Positions 43,425-53,037 of a stretch of DNA of 64,000 nucleotides are shown here, piece after piece. Position 1 is the first letter of the stretch, and every line of letters begins with the position of its first letter. The DNA comes from Marinifilum sp. D714 (lineage in GTDB: Bacteria; Bacteroidota; Bacteroidia; Bacteroidales; Marinifilaceae): assembly GCF_030851345.1 (NCBI RefSeq), contig NZ_JALPNU010000002.1, forward strand, positions 248,001 through 312,000, read 5' to 3'. Both the position numbers and the translations under genes were made by a program. The notes beneath the pieces are model-generated. The model saw nothing but the letters and a program-made list of their open reading frames with translations. It did not search any database and was not told where the DNA came from.

Positions 43425-44936
43425 ATGAAAATATTTCCCGCCTCTAAGATTGCAGAGATTGATTCTTATACCATCGAAAATGAACCAATTGAATCTTTAG
43501 ATTTAATGGAGAGAGCTTCGAGTAAATTATTTAAGAAAATTATGAAGAGATTCCCTGCTCCCAGGAATTGTAAAGTTTTTGTAGGACCGGGAAATAATGG
43601 AGGCGATGGTTTGGCTGTAGCCAGAATGTTAGCTGAGAAGAACTATGCTGTTGAGGTTTTTATCATCAAAATCTCAAATCAGCTTTCGAAAGATGCGGAG
43701 GTAAATCTGCAGCGCTTGAAATTGATTAAAAGCGTTGATATTTATGAATTAACTTCGATTGATGCAATGCCTTGGCTTTTTCCGGATGATATTGTGATTG
43801 ATGCAATTTTTGGTTCAGGACTTTCAAGACCCATTGAAGGTTTGGTTTTTGAGGTGATAAAAGCAATTAATGCAAGTGAGGCGAGTGTTATGGCTGTTGA
43901 CATTCCTTCGGGATTAATGGGGGAAGACAATTCAAAGAACAATTATAAAGGAATTGTAAAGGCCGATTTGACTTTAAGTTTTCAATTTCCAAAATTGGCT
44001 TTTTTGTTTCCGGAAAATGCAGAATATGTAGGAGAGTGGGAAGTTTTACCTATTGGCTTACATCCTGAAATTATTAAGCAAGAGCAAACTCCTTATAAAA
44101 TGTTGAATCGGGAGTTTGTAAAATCCCTATTAATGCCTCGAAAAAAGTTTGATCACAAAGGCACATACGGGCATGGTTTATTAATTAGTGGCAGCTATGG
44201 GAAAATGGGAGCGGCGATTTTGGCCTCTCGCGCTTGCTTGCGCTCTGGGATTGGTTTACTAACTTCGCACATACCAAGGTTAGGCTATGAAATTATGCAG
44301 ACTGCGGTTCCTGAGGCAATGGTGAGTATTGATCGTTCGGATATCATTTTTACGGAATTTCCGGATTTAAGTCAATTTAAAGCGGTAGCAATAGGTCCAG
44401 GTATCGATAAAAAGCAAAATTCTTATTGCGGCATGATCAATTTATTGAAAGAAATAAAAACACCTATGGTGATTGATGCTGATGCCATTAATATTTTAGG
44501 AGAGCATCCTGAGTTGAAGAAAGAGTTGCCAATGGGCACTGTGTTTACGCCACATCCAAAGGAATTTGAGCGATTGGTTGGAGAATCAGAAGATAGTTTT
44601 ACACGTAATAACATGCAACGTGAGTTTGCAAGGGAGCATGGTGTAACTCTTGTATTAAAAGGAGCTTATACAGCAATTGCTTGCCCTGAAGGAAGTGTTT
44701 ATTTCAATCCAACAGGAAATCCTGGTATGGCAACTGCAGGAAGTGGAGATGTGCTTACAGGAATAATATTATCTTTGCTTTCGCAAGGATATTCTTCGAA
44801 AGTGGCGACAATTATTGGAGTATATCTTCATGGTTTGGCAGGCGATTTGGCAGCAGAGAAGCTAGGATATGAAGCTTTAACAGCTAGTGATATTATTGAT
44901 TTTTTGCCAAAGGCATGGTTAAGATTGAAAAAATAG
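43425..44936 (+). CDS. nnrDE: Bifunctional NAD(P)H-hydrate epimerase/dehydratase
   Basis: The enzyme repairs damaged (hydrated) NADH and NADPH. The 503-residue protein has the YjeF_N epimerase domain (EIDSYTIENEPIESLDLMERAS; VFVGPGNNGGDGLAVARML near residue 48; IVIDAIFGSG). The carbohydrate-kinase-like dehydratase follows (KGTYGHGLLISGSYGKMGAAIL; VFTPHPKEF; NPGMATAGSGDVLTGII). Both halves are complete. It is 52 bp upstream of the DUF4831 gene and likely cotranscribed. Confidence 0.94.
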   Translation: MKIFPASKIAEIDSYTIENEPIESLDLMERASSKLFKKIMKRFPAPRNCKVFVGPGNNGGDGLAVARMLAEKNYAVEVFIIKISNQLSKDAEVNLQRLKLIKSVDIYELTSIDAMPWLFPDDIVIDAIFGSGLSRPIEGLVFEVIKAINASEASVMAVDIPSGLMGEDNSKNNYKGIVKADLTLSFQFPKLAFLFPENAEYVGEWEVLPIGLHPEIIKQEQTPYKMLNREFVKSLLMPRKKFDHKGTYGHGLLISGSYGKMGAAILASRACLRSGIGLLTSHIPRLGYEIMQTAVPEAMVSIDRSDIIFTEFPDLSQFKAVAIGPGIDKKQNSYCGMINLLKEIKTPMVIDADAINILGEHPELKKELPMGTVFTPHPKEFERLVGESEDSFTRNNMQREFAREHGVTLVLKGAYTAIACPEGSVYFNPTGNPGMATAGSGDVLTGIILSLLSQGYSSKVATIIGVYLHGLAGDLAAEKLGYEALTASDIIDFLPKAWLRLKK

Positions 44937-44988
44937 GGAATTGTAGAGGTGTATCATAATACATTTCTACTTAAAACGATAAAATAAA

Positions 44989-46131
44989 ATGAACAGAAAC
45001 ATTTTTAAATTACTAGTAGCAATTTTGATTGTTGGTGGAACAATTGGAAATGTAAACGCACAAAAGCGCAGAACTCTTGAAACTCCAAACACGGTTATTT
45101 ATGCTTTACCACAAACAGTATTAAAAGTTGATGTGGTGGCTGAAAAAACGATCATGAAAAAAGGACCTTTTGCCGACTATGCAAAAAAATACCTTGGTAT
45201 TTCTGATGTTGTAACCAATGATGGTGTAGAGTGGAAATTGAAATCGATAGAGTTAAATGGAGTAGGAGAGGTTGATCCTGATCAGTACTATAAAATAACT
45301 ACTTCGGTTGATTATGAACCAAGTTTAATTTCTTTAACTCCTGAAGGTTTGATTCGTGGATTTAACGTGAAGAATTCTTCCTTTGAAAATGTAGAAAAAG
45401 AGATTATTTCTCTTACTTCTGATGAAGTAAAGATGGAGTACGGAAAATTCTCGATTGACCCGATCGTTAAGTATAGAGAAGATACTACATACCAAGTTGT
45501 TGAAACTGATACAGCATTTATTAAAGTGCCAGTATTGGAAAAGCAAGCTCTAAGTAAGTCGTTGGAGGAAAAGGCAGAAGAAGCTGCTCATCAAATATTC
45601 AAATTAAGAAAAAGAAGATTTAAGATTTTAACAGCAAATTTTGAAGTTTTGCCTCCTGATGGAAAAGCTTATGAAGTGTTGGTAAAAGAATTGGCAAAAT
45701 TGGAAGAAGATTACATCTCGATGTTTGTTGGTAAAAAGGTAAGCATTCAGAAAGTTTATCAGTTTTCATATGCACCAAAGCAAGGAGAAAAAGGTGGCGT
45801 TATTTTCCGTATGTCACCACAAATGGGACCTGTTGGAGTAAACGATTTAGGCGGTCGCCCAATTCGAGTGGATTTTAAAAATTTAAATGTTACCAACCAG
45901 TTGGCAATATTGCCAAGTGCAGGAGTTAACCCACAAACTCAAATTGCATATAGAATACCAGGTATGGCCGATGTGTCCATTTCAAATGGCAAAAGTGTTT
46001 TACTAAAGAAACGCATGCCAATTGCCCAGTTTGGTAAAATTGCAAAAATGCCTACAGAAGTTCTTTTAAATGAGAATTATAGTATAGAATTCTATCCGGA
46101 TTTAGGTTCGATAAAAGAGATGATGAAATAA
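44989..46131 (+). CDS. DUF4831 secreted protein
   Basis: A signal peptide (FKLLVAILIVGGTIGNVNAQ) leads a 380-residue protein with the DUF4831 opening TPNTVIYALPQTVLKVDVVAEKTIMKKGPFADYAKKYLGI (split here only by reading). A Glu/Lys-rich helix KSLEEKAEEAAHQIFKLRKR lies mid-protein and beta-rich sequence follows. The family is common in Bacteroidales and of unknown function, probably periplasmic or outer-membrane linked. Confidence 0.85.
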   Translation: MNRNIFKLLVAILIVGGTIGNVNAQKRRTLETPNTVIYALPQTVLKVDVVAEKTIMKKGPFADYAKKYLGISDVVTNDGVEWKLKSIELNGVGEVDPDQYYKITTSVDYEPSLISLTPEGLIRGFNVKNSSFENVEKEIISLTSDEVKMEYGKFSIDPIVKYREDTTYQVVETDTAFIKVPVLEKQALSKSLEEKAEEAAHQIFKLRKRRFKILTANFEVLPPDGKAYEVLVKELAKLEEDYISMFVGKKVSIQKVYQFSYAPKQGEKGGVIFRMSPQMGPVGVNDLGGRPIRVDFKNLNVTNQLAILPSAGVNPQTQIAYRIPGMADVSISNGKSVLLKKRMPIAQFGKIAKMPTEVLLNENYSIEFYPDLGSIKEMMK

Positions 46132-46185
46132 ACTACCGTTATCAGTGAGATTTTGATTTGATTCGGATCTTCGCTTAAAATATAA

Positions 46186-46221
46186 AAAAGTCCTTTTCTT
46201 GCAGAGAGGGGCTTTTTTGTT
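46186..46221 (+). terminator. Terminator of nnrDE-DUF4831
   Basis: AAAAAAGTCCTT and AGGGGCTTTTTT pair with G-U contacts around an internal loop, followed by TTTTTTGTTTT. Confidence 0.65.
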
Positions 46222-46345
46222 TTATCAGGTATGATAGCTCCTTACAAACTTCAAAAAATAGATTTTCTTGCACTGTCGGATTCTTAAAAAAACTTAATTC
46301 CTTATCACTTTTGCAATAAGTCTTTTTGCCTTTCTCAAAAAATAT

Positions 46346-46353
46346 TACCTTTA
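46346..46353 (+). promoter_or_regulatory. Candidate pepD promoter (-7 box)
   Basis: TACCTTTA is one base off TAnnTTTG, with TTTG at 46325-46328 as a -33 candidate (17-bp spacer). The gene also has an unusually good ribosome site, GGAGG at about 46385, 9 bp before the ATG. Confidence 0.45.
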
Positions 46354-46398
46354 GTGCTCTTAAATAATAAACACAAAATTTAACGGAGGAAATATATA

Positions 46399-47874
46399 AT
46401 GAGCAAAGAAATTTTAAGCCTCGAGCCTAAAGCAATCTGGGAAAATTTTTATTCTTTAACTCAGATTCCACGTCCATCTAAACATGAAGATGCGATTCAG
46501 GATTTTATGATGAAGTTTGGTCAGGACTTAGGTCTTGAAACCATTAAGGATGCAGTTGGTAATATCATTATCAAGAAGCCAGCTACTCCAGGTTACGAAG
46601 ATCGTCAAGGTGTTGTATTGCAAGGTCACTTGGATATGGTTCCACAGAAAAATGCAGATACAGTTCACGATTTTGAAAAAGATCCGATTTCTGCAATCAT
46701 CGATGGTGAGTGGGTTACTGCTGATGGTACTACTTTAGGTGCTGATAACGGTATGGGTGTTGCAGCTGCAATGGCTGTTCTACAGGCTACAGATATTGAG
46801 CACGGTCCGGTTGAGGCTTTGTTTACTGCTGACGAAGAAACAGGCATGACTGGTGCTTTCGGTCTTCAGAATGATGTTTTAGATGGTGATATCCTTTTAA
46901 ATATGGATTCGGAAGATGAAGGTGAACTTTACGTTGGTTGTGCTGGTGGTATCGATGCAAATGTTAGCATGAAGTACAAAGAAGAGAAATTGGAAAAAGG
47001 ACATGTTGCTTACAAACTTTATATGAAAGGTTTGAAAGGTGGTCACTCAGGAATGGAAATTATTCTTGGTCGTGGTAACTCTAACAAGTTATTGTTCCGC
47101 TTCATGAAATATGCTACTAAAAACTTTAAGCTAAAATTGGCTTCAGTTGATGGTGGTTCTCTTCGTAACGCAATTCCACGTGAGTCTTTCGCAGTAGTTG
47201 CTGTACCTGAAAAATATAATGAGAATTTCTTAGCTGCAATTGCTGAATTCGAAGCTACTTACAAAGCAGAATTATCAGCTGTTGAACCAGATTTGGCATT
47301 CTTTGCTGAAGCAACTGATGTACCTAAGAAAGTATTCAAGAAAAAATCACAGAAGAATTTAATTAACGCTATTTATGCTTGTCCTAATGGTGTTATTCGC
47401 ATGAGTGATGATATGCCAGGATTGGTTGAAACTTCATTAAATCTTGCACGCGTTTTCAGCGAAAATGGTGTAATTACAATTCAAGCTTTGATTCGTTCAT
47501 CGGTAAATTCAGCTAAGGAAGATTTAGCTCAAATGGTTGCTTCTACTTTCGAAATGGTTGGTGGAAAAGTGAAATTGGAAGGTGAATATCCAGGGTGGAA
47601 GCCAAATATGGATTCTCCTATCTTGAAAACCATGCAAACTGTTTACAACGATAAGTATGGTAAAATTCCTGAAATTAAAGCAATTCACGCTGGTTTAGAG
47701 TGTGGTTTGTTAGGAGCTGTTTATCCAAAATGGGATATGATTTCATTCGGACCAACTATCCGTTTCCCTCACTCTCCGGATGAGAAAGTGAAGATTGATA
47801 CTGTAGCTAAATTCTATGATTTCTTAATTGAAACATTGAAGAATGTTCCGGTAAAAGAAGCTGTTGAAGCATAA
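46399..47874 (+). CDS. pepD: Aminoacyl-histidine dipeptidase (PepD, M20)
   Basis: This zinc peptidase splits dipeptides such as Xaa-His in the cytoplasm. The 491-residue protein has the metal-site motifs H77-L-D79 in VLQGHLDMVPQK, the bridging Asp in LGADNGMGVAAAM, the catalytic Glu pair in FTADEETGMTGA, and LLNMDSEDEGELYVGCAGG. The late AIHAGLECGLLG segment supplies another ligand. The strong GGAGG site and regular codons suggest high expression. Confidence 0.94.
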   Translation: MSKEILSLEPKAIWENFYSLTQIPRPSKHEDAIQDFMMKFGQDLGLETIKDAVGNIIIKKPATPGYEDRQGVVLQGHLDMVPQKNADTVHDFEKDPISAIIDGEWVTADGTTLGADNGMGVAAAMAVLQATDIEHGPVEALFTADEETGMTGAFGLQNDVLDGDILLNMDSEDEGELYVGCAGGIDANVSMKYKEEKLEKGHVAYKLYMKGLKGGHSGMEIILGRGNSNKLLFRFMKYATKNFKLKLASVDGGSLRNAIPRESFAVVAVPEKYNENFLAAIAEFEATYKAELSAVEPDLAFFAEATDVPKKVFKKKSQKNLINAIYACPNGVIRMSDDMPGLVETSLNLARVFSENGVITIQALIRSSVNSAKEDLAQMVASTFEMVGGKVKLEGEYPGWKPNMDSPILKTMQTVYNDKYGKIPEIKAIHAGLECGLLGAVYPKWDMISFGPTIRFPHSPDEKVKIDTVAKFYDFLIETLKNVPVKEAVEA

Positions 47875-47895
47875 TTTAATGCTATCAGATATAGG

Positions 47896-47926
47896 AAAGG
47901 ACGTACATTGTACGTCCTTTTTTTGC
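47896..47926. terminator. Bidirectional terminator after pepD
   Basis: AAAGGACGTAC-ATT-GTACGTCCTTT is a perfect 11-bp stem followed by TTTT. Confidence 0.9.
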
Positions 47927-47964
47927 ATCTAGATTTTATTGTATTTCTTGTACAGAAGTAGTCT

Positions 47965-48414
47965 TTATCTAAATCTCTTTAGAAGAAAAAATATCACCAG
48001 ATAAAAAAGACTACCCACGATACTGGCAACTATTAAAGATCCAAGAGCAAACTGCAAATAGTTTTCTCCCAGTGTTTTTAAATTCATTAGATCTGGAACC
48101 TCAGTTTGAAAATGCCCTGTGAGTACAAAAGCTCCGGTCTGATAACCAGCAATAAGAATTAAAGGAATTATTGGTGGAATACTACTAATGTTCACCGTTA
48201 CCAAAACCAGAACTTTGTTAAGGCGTAGCAAAACAGCCAGCGATAACGCCAATGCAGTCTGAAATCCCCAGGTTGGAGAAAAAGCAATAAAGGCTCCCAA
48301 CGCTAACGAAAGAGCAATTACTGAATTAGAATTGTTGGCTGCTGTAATTTCTGCGACAATAGCTTTTTTAATTCTCGATGGTCTAAATTTTTCTATATAT
48401 GCTTGATAATTCAT
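47965..48414 (-). CDS. DUF2062 membrane protein
   Basis: From the ATG at 48414 (MNYQAYIEKFRPSRIKKAI; another lies eight codons earlier) the ~149-residue protein has the DUF2062 pattern: SVIALSLALGAFIAFSPTWGFQTALALSLAVLLRLNK, then VNISSIPPIIPLILIAGYQTG, and a last membrane helix LIVASIVGSLFYLVIFFLL. The motif FSPTWGFQT is characteristic. The function is unknown. Such domains often go with glycosyltransferases, but none is adjacent. Confidence 0.85.
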   Translation of the reverse strand: MNYQAYIEKFRPSRIKKAIVAEITAANNSNSVIALSLALGAFIAFSPTWGFQTALALSLAVLLRLNKVLVLVTVNISSIPPIIPLILIAGYQTGAFVLTGHFQTEVPDLMNLKTLGENYLQFALGSLIVASIVGSLFYLVIFFLLKRFR

Positions 48415-48547
48415 ATCTGTCCAACTTCTCTTACCCAAGTAACAAATCGGAAATAAAAATGTTCGGTAAATCTATTACGATATTACTCAAATTAGAAATG
48501 GTTGATTTTAATCAATCATTAAAAGTTTATTTCGTATTGATAACTGT

Positions 48548-49666
48548 TCACTGTTTGCTATTCATGGTAGTAATCCAATTTCCCTCAGTTGTCAGATAAT
48601 CTTTCATTAAATTAACAGTCATGCATGAATGCACAGGTAATATTCCAATAAGGTCTCCTATTGTAAACTGATCAAACAAATCATCGCTACAGCGAATGAT
48701 TCCATGCTCTTGCGAAATGCTTGCCAGGAATCCACCACCAAGAATTTCACTCCAGCCATTCTCAGTTATTCGTACCAAACTACCGAATAACTTTGTCCCT
48801 TCATCATCGGCCTCAATAAATTCTTTGGAGAAGTGAACACCACCACCATGAATCACCAATTCGTTTCTGTCGATATTACGTGCAATTACAGGGCAAGCCA
48901 TTGCTACGGCAATTTCGTTTTCGTCGCAAGATCCCAGTATATATTGCATGATGTCATAGAAAACAAAATTACCTGGTCGAAGCTCATCAATACCATAGAA
49001 TTCCTCGCTTATACTGCATGCGGGAGTATCGCCAAGAGAAACTTCAATGTTTGGAATTTCTTTGCGGAATACATCCTTTAACTCGTTTAAATCCAGAAGG
49101 GTTTTGCTGTGGTTCTTGTGAATGTCATTTTGATCTTTTGCATTGTAATTATGTCCTGAATGCGCTAGAAATCCTCTGCAGTTCAATTTTTCCGTATCCT
49201 TCATCAGATCAATTAGAATTCTGAATGATCCTATTGCTTCAGAAGGCAAACCACATCTATGATAACCGGTATCTACCTTTATAAAAGTGCCTACAGGATG
49301 TTTCAATTCCGATTCTAAAAAGAGAATTGCTTCTCTAGATTCAACAACCAAATTCAATTGAATTTTGGAAGCCAAATCATTAATCAAATCAATTTCACGT
49401 ACGTTAACAGGAATGGCCACAGTAATATCCTGCCAGCCATGATCAGCGAAATATGCTGCCATATCCATTGACGAAACGGCAATGCTTTCAATACCTTTTT
49501 CTTTGAACCAATTTCCCACTTCAGCAGATTGATGCGTTTTAAAGTGCGGACGCAATCGTGCATTTGCTCTCTGTGCCCTTGCTATCATGGCTTCAATATT
49601 GCTCATGCATTTTTGCTTATCTAACAATAAGGTTGGGCGAATTATTTTTGAGTCTAAATTATTCAT
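48548..49666 (-). CDS. D-threonine aldolase / D-serine dehydratase-like PLP enzyme
   Basis: This is a fold-type III PLP enzyme. The alanine-racemase-like domain has the cofactor Lys43 in LRPHFKTHQS, VDTGYHRCGLP, GFLAHSGHNY and ELRPGNFVFYD. The C-terminal domain ends with HSCMTVNL, the metal-site His/Cys motif of the DSD1/D-threonine aldolase group. The 372-residue enzyme probably breaks down a D-amino acid or 3-hydroxy-D-aspartate; the substrate cannot be told. It is 38 bp after pncB. Confidence 0.88.
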   Translation of the reverse strand: MNNLDSKIIRPTLLLDKQKCMSNIEAMIARAQRANARLRPHFKTHQSAEVGNWFKEKGIESIAVSSMDMAAYFADHGWQDITVAIPVNVREIDLINDLASKIQLNLVVESREAILFLESELKHPVGTFIKVDTGYHRCGLPSEAIGSFRILIDLMKDTEKLNCRGFLAHSGHNYNAKDQNDIHKNHSKTLLDLNELKDVFRKEIPNIEVSLGDTPACSISEEFYGIDELRPGNFVFYDIMQYILGSCDENEIAVAMACPVIARNIDRNELVIHGGGVHFSKEFIEADDEGTKLFGSLVRITENGWSEILGGGFLASISQEHGIIRCSDDLFDQFTIGDLIGILPVHSCMTVNLMKDYLTTEGNWITTMNSKQ

Positions 49667-49704
49667 CAGGTCTTTGTCTATTGAAAGTAATACTTGCGTA
49701 AAAT

Positions 49705-51123
49705 CTATTTAATTTTTGCTCTGATATTTTTAAGCATACTATCTCTCAGGTCAAGCAAATTTTCAGATATTCCAACCTTATAAATATGCGGGCTGATAAA
49801 GCGCTTGTGCTCGTCAGGCAATTGATTAAATCTCTGCTTTAGGTATGTATTGATTTCGCTTGGAGTTTTCTCTTCGATAAGAATTTCACCCTTTTCCATT
49901 ACTTTTTGAGTTAACTCTTCGGCTGTATAGTTGCTTACCTCAGTATTTTTGTCTCTATGGAATGGATGGTAAATTTTGTCTGCATTTTCTTCATTAGCAA
50001 GTAAAATTCCATCTCTGAAAAACTTCCCATCCTTATCGAAATATCTCATCAATTTCTTTTTTCCCGGAATTGTAATTTTTTCAACATTCTCTGATATTTT
50101 CAAACGAGGATTTCCATTGTTTTCAACCAGTTTATACACGCCATCCAAAGCGCCTGTATCCTTTCCTGTTACCAATTCGGTTCCAATGCCATAACCATCG
50201 ATTCTTGCCCCTTGTTCGTTCAAACTTTTAATAACGTATTCGTTTAACTGATTTGAAGCAAATATCTGTACATAGTCTAAGCCTTCATCATCAAGCATTT
50301 TTCTGGCCATTTTACTCAAATAGGCCAAATCACCACTGTCTAATCGAATGCCAATTAGTTTATTTCCTTTCTCTTCTAATTCCTTTGCTACAATGATTGC
50401 ATTCGGAATACCCGATTTTAATGTATTGTAGGTGTCTACAAGAAGAACAGTACTTGTTGGATTTATCTCTGCATATTTTCTAAAAGCTTCCAATTCATCA
50501 TCAAAACTTTGTACCCACGCATGAGCTTGAGTGCCTGATACTGGAATATTGTAATTGAATCCACTGTATACATTGGATGTGGAATCTGCACCTCCTATTA
50601 CTGCAGCTCGGGAAGCATGAACACCTCCTAAACCTTGAGCTCTTCTCAAACCAAAATCAGCAAAAGCTTTTTCTCCAATTACATTTCTAATGCGACATGC
50701 CTTGGTTGCAATAAGCGATTGGAAATTCAAATAGTTTAGTAGAAGGGTTTCAATTAACTGAGCTTCAATAATATTTCCTTCTACACGAACGATTGGTTCA
50801 TTGGGAAATACAATTTCACCTTCGCGAACACTATAAATGGTGGCATTGAATTTAAAATCCTTCAAATAATTTAAAAACTCTTCTCGTAAACCAGATTTTC
50901 TTAAAAACGCTATGTTTTTATCATCATACTTGAAGTTTTGCAATATTTTTAAAAGATCGTAAAGGCCGGCAAAAACAAGGTATCCACCTTTATATGGATT
51001 CGTTCGGTAATAGTAATCAAAAACGGTTTGTTCTTGTTCTTTACCGCTTAAGTAATAGCCTTGTGCCATGGTTAGCTCATAATAATCAGTATATAAGCCA
51101 GCATTTCCTGTTAATGTATTCAT
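49705..51123 (-). CDS. pncB: Nicotinate phosphoribosyltransferase
   Basis: The enzyme salvages nicotinate to nicotinate mononucleotide for NAD synthesis. The 472-residue protein shows the start LYTDYYELTMAQGYYLSG, FADFGLRRAQGLGGVHASRAA, LVDTYNTLKSGIPNAI, GIRLDSGDLAYLSK and GYGIGTELVTG, all typical of the bacterial longer form. It may be transcribed with the D-threonine-aldolase-like gene 38 bp downstream. With nnrDE it is the second NAD-linked gene within 6 kb, though not in the same operon. Confidence 0.94.
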   Translation of the reverse strand: MNTLTGNAGLYTDYYELTMAQGYYLSGKEQEQTVFDYYYRTNPYKGGYLVFAGLYDLLKILQNFKYDDKNIAFLRKSGLREEFLNYLKDFKFNATIYSVREGEIVFPNEPIVRVEGNIIEAQLIETLLLNYLNFQSLIATKACRIRNVIGEKAFADFGLRRAQGLGGVHASRAAVIGGADSTSNVYSGFNYNIPVSGTQAHAWVQSFDDELEAFRKYAEINPTSTVLLVDTYNTLKSGIPNAIIVAKELEEKGNKLIGIRLDSGDLAYLSKMARKMLDDEGLDYVQIFASNQLNEYVIKSLNEQGARIDGYGIGTELVTGKDTGALDGVYKLVENNGNPRLKISENVEKITIPGKKKLMRYFDKDGKFFRDGILLANEENADKIYHPFHRDKNTEVSNYTAEELTQKVMEKGEILIEEKTPSEINTYLKQRFNQLPDEHKRFISPHIYKVGISENLLDLRDSMLKNIRAKIK

Positions 51124-51391
51124 CTGCTTATGATTTTTTCCAATTTTTCAGAAAGAAGCTGCAAGATCAAAATAATCATTATAGTATGTGTTTAATAATT
51201 ACTTTAACGATGCTTGTTTCGCTGGATTTATTTAAATAAAAATCAACTCAAAGATAGGGAATATCTGCCGTACAAACTCGAAATGTGGAATCAATATAGA
51301 TAAGTTAAATATGTTTGAGGTCATTTGTTACTATCTGTATTAATCCTAAATTAGCGGCCTTTAAAAAATTAAACAACAAAAACTTATAAAA

Positions 51392-52777
51392 ATGGTAATG
51401 ACTGCGCAATTAAAAGAATCTATTAGAGATTCTAAATCGGCCAGATGGTTTGTTTTGATTACAGTGTCGTTCTTGATGCTTACAGGATATTTCTTTACAG
51501 ATATCATGTCACCTTTACAAGGAATGTTGAGAGATCAAATGGGTTGGTCGAATTCGGCTTACGGTACATTTGCAGGATCTTATTCAGCTTTAAATGTATT
51601 CTGTTTGATGCTTATTTTTGGAGGTATCATTCTTGATAAAGCAGGTATTCGCTTTACAGGAACCTTCTTTGTTGGGGTTATGATTCTTGGAGCATTTTTA
51701 AACTATTATGCAATGACTGATACTTTCAATAATGGAGGTCTTGGATATGCATTTCTAGATTCATTTTTGACAAAATACCCACCTTCACTAAAGATGGCTA
51801 TGATCGGATATTCATTGTTTGGAGTAGGAGTTGAAATTGCTGGGATCACTGTTTCTCGTATCATTGTAAAATGGTTCAAAGGAAAAGAAATGGCATTAGC
51901 GATGGGATTAGAAATGGCTTGTGCTCGTGGTGGTATGTTAATTGCATTCTCTGCTTCTCCATGGATGACTGGTGCTGATAAAATCATTACACGTCCATTG
52001 GCATTTGGAGTAATTCTTTTAATTATTGGTTTGTTGGCATTTTTCGTGCATAACATGATGGACAAGAAGTTAGATGCTGAGGTTGCTGCTGATGATTCAG
52101 TTGAATCTTCTGAAGATGAATTTAAAGTGTCTGATGTATTCTTATTGTTCAAGAATCCTGGATTTATTTTGATTGCACTACTTTGCGTATTGTTCTATTC
52201 GGCAATTTTCCCATTTACAAAATTTGCTCCAGATTTGATGGTGCAGAAGTATGGTTTTGCTGAAGAACTTTCGGGTATGATTGTTGGACTTCTTCCTATT
52301 GGAACCATGGTGTTGACTCCTGTGTTTGGTGCATATATGGATAAAAAAGGAAAGTCAGCAAGTATCATGATGTTAGGATCATTATTATTGATTTTCTCTC
52401 ATGTTATTTTTGCTTACCTACCAGGAAACACTGCTTTTGCATTTGTTGCAATGATTGTTTTGGGATTTGCGTTTTCATTTGTTCCTGCTGCAATGTGGCC
52501 ATCAGTACCAAAAATTATTCCTGAAAGTCGTTTAGGTTCTGCTTATGCAATGATCTTCATGATTCAGAATGTTGGTTTAATGTTATTCCCAATGTTGTTA
52601 GGTTATGTATTGGATCAATCAAATCAAGGATTAGTTGAAGGAGAAGCTCTTAACTATACAGATTCAATGACCTTAATGGTAGGATGTGGTATCGCAGCTC
52701 TTATTGTTGCTTTCTTCCTGCGTTCAATCGACACCAAGAAAGGATATGGTCTTGATCTTCCAAATATTCAGAAATAA
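51392..52777 (+). CDS. MFS transporter, tandem paralogue 1
   Basis: The 461-residue protein has 12 predicted membrane helices in the major facilitator pattern. The loop SRIIVKWFKGKEMALAMG (near residue 158), AAMWPSVPKIIPESRLGSAYA and the tail GYGLDLPNIQK are shared with the next two genes. A hydrophilic loop (KKLDAEVAADDSVESSEDEF) separates the two halves. The closest general group is the oxalate/formate antiporter-like MFS, but the substrate is unknown. Confidence 0.88.
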   Translation: MVMTAQLKESIRDSKSARWFVLITVSFLMLTGYFFTDIMSPLQGMLRDQMGWSNSAYGTFAGSYSALNVFCLMLIFGGIILDKAGIRFTGTFFVGVMILGAFLNYYAMTDTFNNGGLGYAFLDSFLTKYPPSLKMAMIGYSLFGVGVEIAGITVSRIIVKWFKGKEMALAMGLEMACARGGMLIAFSASPWMTGADKIITRPLAFGVILLIIGLLAFFVHNMMDKKLDAEVAADDSVESSEDEFKVSDVFLLFKNPGFILIALLCVLFYSAIFPFTKFAPDLMVQKYGFAEELSGMIVGLLPIGTMVLTPVFGAYMDKKGKSASIMMLGSLLLIFSHVIFAYLPGNTAFAFVAMIVLGFAFSFVPAAMWPSVPKIIPESRLGSAYAMIFMIQNVGLMLFPMLLGYVLDQSNQGLVEGEALNYTDSMTLMVGCGIAALIVAFFLRSIDTKKGYGLDLPNIQK

Positions 52778-52898
52778 TTTGTATCATTTCTGATTAAATT
52801 ATAAAGATTGGAATAATCCCGATGGATATTTAATTCCTAGTTACAAATGCATTGCAATTACAGGGTATTTGATATCTTTCGGAACTAATCAAACATAT

Positions 52899-52930
52899 TA
52901 TGAAAGTCGCCTTATGGGCGACTTTTTTTG
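52899..52930 (+). terminator. Terminator after MFS paralogue 1
   Basis: AAAGTCGCC-TTAT-GGGCGACTTT is followed by TTTTT. Confidence 0.9.
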
Positions 52931-53037
52931 TGCCTCATGTTCTATCATGAATTCAGTCATTTGTTTTTTAAGTCATTAATCTTAATTTAGTGGGCTCCTA
53001 AAATGATTAATAAAAGTTTAACCCTAAAATTTTAATA